DNA from: Sepioteuthis lessoniana
Taxonomy: Eukaryota; Mollusca; Cephalopoda; Myopsida; Loliginidae
DNA: 64,000 bases
Direction of reading: 5' to 3'
Assembly: GCA_963585895.1 (NCBI GenBank)
Contig: CAUZXS010002453.1
Span: 62,001-126,000, forward strand
A program made the translations under genes and the position numbers. Positions 12,201-24,200 of the stretch are shown here, in pieces. Each line of letters opens with the position of its first letter. The first letter of the stretch is position 1. The notes beneath the pieces are model-generated. The model saw nothing but the letters and a program-made list of their open reading frames with translations. It did no database searches and was not told the DNA's origin.

Positions 12201-15200
12201 AATTCCTTTATTGTAATAATTTCTAGGATTGAAATACCTGGAGTTGTTGAAGGAAGAGTTGTTAGTTGTGTTGGAACAGGTGTTGTAGCTGCTGGTGTTT
12301 TTGCTGCAGGTGTTGTTGCTGCTGGTGTTGTTACAGCTGCTGTTGTGACTACTGCAGTTGTTGGTACCACAACAGTTGTAGGTGCCACAGCTAGAAAAAC
12401 AATTAAAGAAACACATGTAATTAAATCAGGGACAATATTCCAATCAATGAAATGAGGTGAGCAAGAAAGGTAATTGAGAAAAATATGCAAGTGAATGTAA
12501 ATAAATTATGGATGAAAATGTATGATCTTGGAGATTTTGTTGAATAAGATATCAATAAGAATTATACTTACTTGATTTCTTCGCACAGATCTTGGTAGCA
12601 ATGCTTACAATCATTGGGTTATTTGGCTCTTTAGGAGTCAGTGTGATTTTAATTCCAGTCTGTGTGTCTTTGGCAGGAATTGCTACTTTCTTATCAGCTG
12701 GAGATTTCTAAATAGAAAATGAAATCATCATTGAGATGTATACAAGAAAACATAAAATGTATATCTATTAATTATCTAAAAAATGTATTTTCTTAAGATT
12801 GTTAATAAGAAAAAATATCCAGATAATGTCAAATAAGAGGTAAGTAATATTAATTTCTGATGTTAGTGAAATAATAAAAGAAATATTTACCTTAACAAAA
12901 ACTAATCCAGTTGGTGTTATTGTCTCAACAGTATATTTGTCTACATTTTCGTTATCAACCAGTTGAATTGTACCACCACTCTTCAATGTATCTCCAACAG
13001 TAATTTCAACATATCTGTCATTTGGTCCATTAGTAACCCATGTGTTGCCAGGTCTAATATCATCAGGTGCTCCAGATGGAGATAACTGAATAGCTTCATC
13101 AGGAATTATTGTTTCATCATTCATTCCATTGACATAGACGCAGGTCACTGTTTAAAATCAAATATGGAATCAAATATTATCTTGGAATAGAAATGAAATA
13201 TGCAGGAAAACAATTAGTCTCCCAGCAGGTGAAATAGTAATGAAGTCTATATTAAAGCTTATATCATTCAAGTTAACAAAGGCTAGAGAATCTTTGGATA
13301 TGATGATTATTCTCTTTGATAAAGTATATTTTCATTATGATGTCTTCACATCAATTTGGAAGAAGAAGAGTCAACGTTTGCTATTTGGAATATTCTTTGC
13401 CAGTATTTTTCTTTTTTAAGTTTTCAGATTTTCCTTGAGGAAAAAAAATTCCAAGTCAATTTTTTGTTGGGTTTTAACTAATAATCTTTTTGTTGACTTT
13501 GTTGATACTCCTGTAGATATTTAAAATGTCAATTTCTCTGACCGTGAAATAAAAGCATTACCACAAAGGAAGGTGGGGTGTCCTCATAGTGTAATGGCTA
13601 AAGTGATGGACTGCGGAATCGTCGTAAGGGAGTTTGTACTCCAGTAGTGCTATTACGTTCACTTTCAGGCAAATACCCTTGGGAAAGGTATGAACCTCCT
13701 TATCCTCCCAGCTATGGGTTAAATAGTACCACTACTGTTCTTCTTGGAGAATGGCTTCGGCATTAAATAATCTACAAAGGTTGATATGCCATTAAACAAA
13801 GAAACCAAACCAAACAAAGGAAGTGACTGTCATGGTTTCCTTTATATATATTGTAATGTATTTAAAATAAAATTAATAAAATTTTTATTGAAATGATTTG
13901 CTATAAATAACTGACTCATTCGTTTGTGAATAGATGATATGGTTTTCAAAAGAATGTTCTATTTTATATCTTCAATGTTAGATTGTTTTTGTAAAAGTTG
14001 TTTTGCAAATTCCATTTACAATATATCATTAATGTATAGTTTATATTATGTAAAGATTGGAGAGTTTTGATACATTCTGTAATTTTCAGATAGTAAATCA
14101 TCCTTTGAAAGAAAATGCTTTTGGAGAATGACTTATAAACTAAGTTAAACTTAACACATTTCAAACAATGTCTACACCTAAGAAAGTTAAAAAAAAAGAT
14201 TAATTGAAGCTTAAACACATACAAAATCCATGATAGATCTTTCTAATATATTTTGAAAGAGGATATTTTCATTCTAATAATTTCAAGGATTAAAATACCT
14301 GGAGTTGTTGAAGGAAGAGTTGTTAGTTGTGTTGGAACAGGTGTTGTAGCTGCTGGTGTTTTTGCTGCAGGTGTTGTTGCGGCTGGTGTTGTTACAGCTG
14401 CTGTTGTGACTACTGCAGTTGTTGGTACTACAACAGTTGTGGGTGCCACAGCTGCAGAAACAATGGAAAAACATATGTAATTAAATCAGGGACAATATTC
14501 CAATCAATGAAATGAGGTGAGCAAGAAAGGTAATTGAGAAAAATATGCAAGTGAATGTACATAAAATATGGATGAAAACATATGATCTTGGAGATTTTGT
14601 TGAATAAGATATCAATAAGAATTATACTTACTTGATTTCTTCGCACAGATCTTGGTAGCAATGCTTACAATCATTGGGTTATTTGGCTCTTTAGGAGTCA
14701 GTGTGATTTTAATTCCAGTCTGTGTGTCTTTGGCAGGAATTGCTACTTTCTTATCAGCTGGAGATTTCTAAATAGAAAATGAAATCATCATTGAGATGTA
14801 TACAAGAAAACATAAAATGTATATCTATTAATTATCTAAAAAATGTATTTTCTTAAGATTGTTAATAAGAAAAAATATCCAGATAATGTCAAATAAGAGG
14901 TAAGTAATATTAATTTCTGATGTTAGTGAAATAATAAAAGAAATATTTACCTTAACAAAAACTAATCCAGTTGGTGTTATTGTCTCAACAGTATATTTGT
15001 CTACATTTTCGTTATCAACCAGTTGAATTGTACCACCACTCTTCAATGTATCTCCAACAGTAATTTCAACATATCTGTCATTTGGTCCATTAGTAACCCA
15101 TGTGTTGCCAGGTCTAATATCATCAGGTGCTCCAGATGGAGATAACTGAATAGCTTCATCAGGAATTATTGTTTCATCATTCATTCCATTGACATAGACG

Positions 15201-18200
15201 CAGGTCACTGTTTAAAATCAAATATGGAATCAAATATTATCTTGGAATAGAAATGAAATATGCAGGAAAACAATTAGTCTCCCAGCAGGTTAAATAGTAA
15301 TGAAGTCTATATTAAAGCTTATATCATTCAAGGTAAGAAAGACTAGAGAATCTTTTAATATGATGATTATTCTCTTTGATGAAGTATATTTTCATTATGA
15401 TGTCTTAACATCAGTTTGGCTGAAGTAGAGTCAATAGACCTGTTTATACTCCTGTGGATATTTACTCTGTCATTTTACCTGATCCAGTAATAAAAGCCTG
15501 CTTGTGATGGAAGGAATTTGCACTCATAGATATATTTAGTAATGTATGCAAAACACAAGTTAAATTTTCATCGAAATGATTGTCTATAATGATTTTAATT
15601 TTTTGCTCATGAATAGATGATATGTTTTCAAATGTTGAAATAAAATATTGTCTAATAACTTTGATGCAGACTTGAATTTTAGTGTTATTGCTAATGATAT
15701 AAAAAATAAATATAACTTCATTATTTATTTTGATTTTGGCAAGACATTTGATATAGTATCTCATATTTGTTTAATAGTGAAAATGGAGTATTTTTTATTT
15801 CTAAAAAAGTCGTTAATATTTAAAGATATTTTTTAATTGAACTATGCAAGTGAAAATTGTTGAGGATTATTTTGAATCACTGTATATACCCTATAGAGTT
15901 CCTGATGAATGAATACTGGAACCTTTGTTAGTTTTGATATCAATAAATGATTTACCCAATGATATAAAATTAGAAATAGAATGACTTTTTGATGATGTCA
16001 AACTAATTGTTAGACCATCATCAAAAGAGATAAGATGGATGGACTGAAATAAATTGTCACACTGCAAAGATAATTGGAAATTAAAATTCAACACTGGAAA
16101 ATACAAAGTACTAAATATTGGATTTGATAATATTAAAGTTTAATATTAATTAAGCAGCAAAAAAAAAAAAAAGAAAATCAACTATGCAGTTTTGGGGTTT
16201 GTATTGATAATACTTTAAAGCTGACAATTATATTTTGTTTATTGTTTCCTAGGCAAATGGAATGGTTGGCTGGATTGTTAGAAATTTTATTTCAAGGGCA
16301 GAAAATGTTGTTTTGAAGAAATATAAAACCTTAAGAAGACCTTGTATAGAATATTGTATTGAGGCCTGGACTCTTTTAACTAGATATACAAATTGGATTG
16401 TAATACTGAAATTGGAAAGCATACAAAAAAGATTGACAAAATTAATAAGAAGAGTAAAAGATTACAGTTATAAGGAGAGATTGGAGAAAATAGAATTAGC
16501 TACTTTACTAGAAAGAAGAATGGGAGGTGGTTTAATCGTTGCCTTTAAAATAATTAATGAATTTCCTAATTATAGTGAATATTTCTTCAAAACTTCTCCT
16601 TAAAGTGGAAATTTACAGTCAAGACAGATTTTAAAAACTAAGTCTAATAACCAATTAGATTTTTTTACAAAGAGAGTTATACATTTTGCAAGTTAATTAT
16701 CTAAGCAGATCAAAAATATCAATTGTGTAGAAAATCTTAAGACTGAATTGGATAAATCCAGAAATAATTGTAAGAAAAAGAAATTAAAGATGGCATTTTT
16801 GAAATTATCAGATAAAATATGGCACAGAATTTGATCTGCATAGAGCTATTGTATTAATAGTGTATATTTTCTGTGCAAAGATTTTTTAAAAATGTTGATG
16901 TGAAAAGATTGTAAAAAGTGGAGATAATCAAGGAAGCATAACAAACGAATAATACTAATTTATTATAAAGATTATCAGTAGAGATATATATTAATAAAAA
17001 TGATTAATTCATGAATTTGATGAATGACTCTAAGAGAAATCCTTAAGAAAATAAACATGTAGATATTTTCTAAGAGATCATATTTGGTAATCAGATTACA
17101 AATATTTTGAAAAAAAATCTATTTTTGGTATATGTCAGATTCTAATGATCAAATTCTAAATTTTAAATTGACTGAAGTGTGTTGCTGTTGGCAAGCAACA
17201 ACTGGATACTTTACTTACAGTAAAAACAAAAAGTTCTATATGAAAAAAGTAATCAAATGTGGGAAGGTTTGAGTTATTTAATGGCAATACAGAGAATAAA
17301 ACTGTGAAAAAATCTTTTAGTTCTAGTTAATTCATAATTGGTTGGTATCAAATCATGTGTCATTAAGAATTATTCAATCTCATTTAGCATTAAATCTAGA
17401 AAGATGCTCCTTATAGGAAATATTAATTAAATGGACTACATGTCAGACATTTTTTCTAGTAATTAAAGATTCATTTTATCTAGGATGCTATGTCAGTAGC
17501 TATTTATTTTAGAGAGAAAGTTGTATATGACTTATACCTAGATTAATCCATCATTAATGCAAAACATTCAAAATTTAATTGACTCTTCATCAGAAATTCA
17601 CAAAATCCATTCTAAGTAATATTCTATTTTATATAATCAATATTGGATTGTTTTTGTTAAAGTTATTTTACAAATATCATTTATGATATAGCACCAATGT
17701 ATAGAGTATATTATGTAAAGCTATGAAAGTTCTGATACATTCTATAATTTTAAGATGATTAATAATAATCATTCCAAATCAAATGCTTATGGAGACTGTC
17801 TTAAACATCTACATAAAGTTTACACTTTTCAAACAATGTCTACACTTATGAAAGTTCAAAGAAAAGATTAATTGAAGCTTATACAGGTTCAATAATCATG
17901 ATATATTTTTCTTATATATTTTAGAAGAGAATTCCTTTATTGTAATAATTTCTAGGATTGAAATACCTGGAGTTGTTGAAGGAAGAGTTGTTAGTTGTGT
18001 TGGAACAGGTGTTGTAGCTGCTGGTGTTTTTGCTGCAGGTGTTGTTGCGGCTGGTGTTGTTACAGCTGCTGTTGTGACTACTGCAGTTGTGGGTACTACA
18101 ACAGTTGTGGGTGCCACAGCTGCAGAAACAATGGAAAAACATATGTAATTAAATCAGGGACAATATTCTAATCAATGAAATGAGGTGAGCAAGAAAGGTA

Positions 18201-21200
18201 ATTGAGGAAAATATACAAGGTAACGTGAATAAATTATGGATAAAAATGTATGATCTTGGAGATTTTGTTGAATAAGATATCAATAAGAATTATACTTACT
18301 TGATTTCTTAGCACAGATCTTGGTAGCAATGCTTACAATCATTGGGTTATTTGGCTCTTTAGGAGTCAGTGTGATTTTAATTCCAGTCTGTGTGTCTTTG
18401 GCAGGAATTGCTACTTTCTTATCAGCTGGAGATTTCTAAATAGAAAATGAAATCATCATTGAGATGTATACAGGAAAATATAAAATGTATATCTATTAAT
18501 TATCTAAAAAATGTATTTTCTTAAGATTGTTAATTAGAAAAATATATAGATAATGTCAAATAAGAGGTAAGTAATATTAATTTCTGATGTTAGTAAAATA
18601 ATAAGAGAAATATTTACCTTAACAAAAACTAATCCAGTTGGTGTTATTGTCTCAACAGTATATTTGTCTACATTTTCGTTATCAACCAGTTGAATTGTAC
18701 CACCACTCTTCAATGTATCTCCAACAGTAATTTCAACATATCTGTCATTTGGTCCATTAGTAACCCATGTGTTGCCAGGTCTAATATCATCAGGTGCTCC
18801 AGATGGAGATAACTGAATAGCTTCATCAGGAATTATTGTTTCATCATTCATTCCATTGACATAGACGCAGGTCACTGTTTAAAATCAAATATGGAATCAA
18901 ATACTATCTTGGAATAGAAATGAAATATGTATGAAAACAATTAGTCTCCCAGCAGGTGAAATAGTAATAAAGTCTATATTAAAGCTGATATTCAAGTTAG
19001 CAAAGCCAAGAGACTCATTTGATATGATGATGATTCTCTTTGATGAAGTATATTTGCATTTTGATGTTTTAATATTAATTTGGGTGAAGTAAAGTCATTG
19101 TTTACCATTTGGAATATTGCTTGTGACTATTTTTTAAAAAGTTTTCAGATCTTCCCTGATAAAAAAAATTCCAAGTCAATGTTTAGTTGCATTTTAATGA
19201 AAGATCTTTTAGTTGACTTTGTTGATACTCCTGTTATTATTAACAATCTCAATTTCCCTGAGAATGAAATAAAAGCCTCACCATGAAGTAAAGGATTTAC
19301 ATGATTTCCTTAATATACATTGTAATGTATTTAAAATAAAATTTAAATTGTTATTGAAATGATTTGCTATAAATAACTGATTACTTTGTTTGTGAATAGA
19401 TGATTTGGTTTTCAAAAGAATGTTCTATTTTATATCTTCAATATTAGATTGTTTTAGTAAAAGTTGTTTTGCGAATTCCATTTACAATATATCATCAATG
19501 TATAGTTTATATGAAGTAAAGATCAGAGAGTTTTGATACATTCTGTAATTTTCAGATAGTAAATCATCCTTTGAAAGAAAATACTTTTGGAGAATGACTT
19601 ATAAACTAAGTTAAACTTAACACATTTCAAACAATGTCCACACCTACGAAAGTTCAAAGAAAAGATTAATTAAAGTTTATACAGGTACAAAAATCATGAT
19701 ATATTTTTCTTATATATTTTAGAAGAGAATTGTAATAATTTCAAGGATTAAAATACCTGGAGTTGTTGAAGGAAGAGTTGTTAGTTGTGTTGGAACAGGT
19801 GTTGTAGCTGCTGGTGTTTTTGCTGCAGGTGTTGTTGCTGCTGGTGTTGTTACAGCTGCTGTTGTGACTACTGCAGTTGTTGGTACTACAACAGTTGTGG
19901 GTGCCACAGCTAGAAAAACAATTAAAAAAACATATGTAATTAAATCAGGGACAATATTCCAATCAATGAAATGAGGTGAGCAAGAAAGGTAATTGAGAAA
20001 AATATGCAAGTGAATGTACATAAATTATGGATGAAAACATATGATCTTGGAGATTTTGTTGAATAAGATATCAATAAGAATTATACTTACTTGATTTCTT
20101 AGCACAGATCTTGGTAGCAATGCTTACAATCATTGGGTTATTTGGCTCTTTAGGAGTCAGTGTGATTTTAATTCCAGTCTGTGTGTCTTTGGCAGGAATT
20201 GCTACTTTCTTATCAGCTGGAGATTTCTAAATAGAAAATGAAATCATCATTGAGATGTATACAAGAAAACATAAAATGTATATCTATTAATTATCTAAAA
20301 AATGTATTTTCTTAAGATTGTTAATAAGAAAAAATATCCAGATAATGTCAAATAAGAGGTAAGTAATATTAATTTCTGATGTTAGTGAAATAATAAAAGA
20401 AATATTTACCTTAACAAAAACTAATCCAGTTGGTGTTATTGTCTCAACAGTATATTTGTCTACATTTTCGTTATCAACCAGTTGAATTGTACCACCACTC
20501 TTCAATGTATCTCCAACAGTAATTTCAACATATCTGTCATTTGGTCCATTAGTAACCCATGTGTTGCCAGGTCTAATATCATCAGGTGCTCCAGATGGAG
20601 ATAACTGAATAGCTTCATCAGGAATTATTGTTTCATCATTCATTCCATTGACATAGACGCAGGTCACTGTTTAAAATCAAATATGGAATCAAATATTATC
20701 TTGGAATAGAAATGAAATATGCAGGAAAACAATTAGTCTCCCAGCAGGTTAAATAGTAATGAAATCTATATTAAAGCTTATATCATTCAAGTTAACAAAG
20801 GCTAGAGAATCTTTTAATATGATGATTATTCTCTTTGATGAAGTATATTTTCATTATGATGTCTTAACAATGTTTGCTATTCTCAACATGGTTTTCTATC
20901 AGTTTTCTTATTGTCCAGATCTTTCTACAAGCCAAAAAAGAAGTAAATAAGAGAGTTCAAGGATTTTTTGCAAGAGTTTGCAATTACTATTTTCATTATA
21001 TTTTGGAAGAGAACATTTTTATTTGAAAGATTTATTGTATTGAGATACCTGGAGTTGTAGCTGCAACTGTTGTGACTGCAGTTGTTGTGGCTGCAACTGT
21101 TGTGCCTGCAGGTGTTGTTGCTAGGATTGCTGAAATATCATGGTAAAATATTTATATTAAGATTTCAAAACTAATATGCTTTTGAAGTTGATTACTTATA

Positions 21201-24200
21201 TTATACACAATTCTATATGCATTTTTGTTATGAATTTGCCAAAAATTTTAAAAATGTGTTATCAAATACCTCATCACATATTAAAAAATTGCTATTGATA
21301 ATTGCTTTTTGAACTGAATTGAAAACCTTTGTATACTTATAAATACTTATTTTTCTAACTCTCAATTTTGAAATCCAAACTTAGTTTAGAATACTGTGAC
21401 CTAATGAATGAAGTAAATTAAACCAATAGAATAATATATCTAATATTTTTGGAGCAATTTATCTATCATGTTTTTAGTAGAAGATTGAGTGAATTTTGTC
21501 ATAATTTACTGATAGTTAACTTGATTCAATCAATAAAAAAACATTGACAGATGATGGTATCTGTCAGTATCTCATTTGATAAATGAAAGCTGTGAAGAAA
21601 TTTCTATCATCTCAATTTCATACTTTATTTCCAATCCATATTATTTACTCATTGATGCAAACTAATAGTTGGAATTAGTTGTAATGAAAATGATGAAAAT
21701 TAAGATTAAATAAATACTAATAAAAATTGATAAGGAATACCTATTTCTATGTTATGTTTTTATAAGGATAATCTCACTTACTTGTATCATTGCTTATAAA
21801 TTTGTCTTAATCTCTTAGGTCTTGATTTATCCAAGTTATCATATAAAATTTGTTGAAATGATATTATCTTTACATACTTCTGACAGTGTACAATTATGGT
21901 AAAAAGAACAAATCAATCCAAATAGACAAAGTAAAATATTGTGATTGGCAAATTAAATAGAAAATCATAAATAAAGAGTCCAAATGAAAGAATGAAAAGC
22001 AAATCATTCTTGGCTAAATAAAAGAACCATATAAGTCCTTACTTATATTCTTCAAATAAATGTTCATTTTAGGATGTTCAAAGTTTGCTAAATTTCCGGG
22101 AAAAAAACAGTAGTATCTCAATAAATATCCTAATGGAAATGTGAATATTTTACTCACAAACAAAACTAGGAGCTGAGACGTACTTTAAACAAAAGGATAT
22201 AACAATGTGATCACCGATGTGAAATAAAATAAAAAGCACCTATAATCAAAAAATGTCATTAGTAAAGTCAGTAATCTGACTAAGACACACTGATGACATC
22301 TTTATACTCAGGAAAACATGAATATTATTTGGCTATGTTAATCTTTTCACACATTCCATTCAGTTGGAGAAGAACAAAAGAATAACTTGTTTGATTCAGT
22401 TTTTGGCATTTCTGATTGTCATCAACCCTGAATTAGTCTGTTGTGTCATTCAAACATAGTTGGTCTGATTGGGTGTTTGTACAACCCAATGCAAAAATGT
22501 ATATACTGTTACTATTATGTAAAATATACTCATACTGCTGCTTTAGTCACTGTTGAAAAGATTGATTTGTTATTCACCTTATATAATATAATTAAATGAA
22601 TTATAGAAAAAAAAAGTTTTAGATCACATTTATTTGGAAAATTCACGCAATTTCAATTTCAATGATTGATTTCAACGGCATGTCAACCTATCTAAGGTTA
22701 TTTCATGGCTTGAGGTTAGGGAATTGCCTTCATTGTACATTTATATTTGCATTTTTTTTGCACATGGTCCAATTGAATATGAATGATTCATAAATAAATC
22801 TATTTGACCTGTAGGTGGAACCCTAACAGGTTCCACCTACATCAGGTCTGAGTGGACCAGGGAGCAATGCTAGTGAAGGGGTACTCCACATTCCTCAGAT
22901 TTCCAAAACTGGAGCCTCCCGACCAGATGCAATTTAGTGTCATATTCAAGATGCCCACTATTTTTTGGGGAGAGGGGTTCTAACCCCACTACAGTGGGTA
23001 CAGTCCGCATATTCTAGTACCCACAGGATATTCCATTATATGTTTTTTTGATATGAATAATGGTAATCAATATGAAAAGATAATTAATTATTCAATCTCT
23101 GTTACAATATGATACAAATTAATACTTGAATTAAAGTTATAATTCTTAATTGAAATGATAATTACAATAAATGTGTCACATGAATTTATTTTGTATATTT
23201 TAAGCAATACACCAAAATAAGAAAGAATGACATCTACATTTCACTGCAGCTGAGCTTGGATTATGTCTATGTGCTCAATGCAATCATTTAATCAGGAGAG
23301 TATTGGGAAGGAGGGAGAAAAAAAAAATCAAAATCGCCAGTGAGGAATTATTAGCATTTAAAAAATGCTTGCTGCCAAAACGCCCCAGGAGACTAACGAA
23401 GGTTCAAATGAATTGTCAATTCCAAGTTGAATGATTAATGGATGAATTTAATAATTTTGTAATAGATATCATGACAATATCTCGAAACCGAGGACAATAT
23501 AATTGAATATAATTCTAATCAGAACCAACGGACAATATAATCGAATATAATTCTAAATAAAAACTGCGGATAATATAATCGAATTTGGTTCTAAATAGAA
23601 TCTGCGGATAATATAATCAAATATAATTCTAAGCAGAACAAGATCAACAATAAAGCTGTGTATTAATCCCCCACCGCATGAGCAGGATATGACACAAGGT
23701 TAATGTTTAAGCAGAGTTAAACAAGTTTAAGTTCATAGCTTTGCTTCTCCTAGACCGGTTAGAAAGAAAGAGCTCAGCCTATCCTACTAGTTATCTATAA
23801 CTGGAGGGAGAATAGTTGGATGCATATGTTTTCCAAACGTTATGAGAAATAAAAACAGCCTCGACTAGGATTTGAACTCGAGATGCCGTGCCCATTTCTA
23901 CAAACGCCTCCAACAAAGCTATGTACCCAACAAAAAGTAGAATAAATCAGCTAAAACATTATGAAAAATAACAGCAATAAAAATAAGAATTCTCCAAAGA
24001 AGTAAAAATTTCTGAATTAGCAACATTTTATCTGGAAAAATAAGACTAAAACATATAGAAAAAGAAATAATTTGATATTGAACTTACTTGTTTCCTTTAC
24101 ACAGATTTTAGTGGAAATTTTGACCTCAACTGGAACTGAGGGGTCCAAAGGAACAATTGTAATTTTCACAACAGTGTTATCTGTACCAGTTGGTAAAGAC

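Larger units (their letters stand above)
21130..24087. other. Long intron (2,958 bp) with repeat debris
   Basis: 21130-22650 is AT-rich with nothing I recognise. 22660-23035 is SINE-derived. 23492-23640 is a 38-bp tandem repeat. 23840-23925 contains a tRNA-like SINE piece. No further exon with the cassette phases is visible. Confidence 0.6.
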
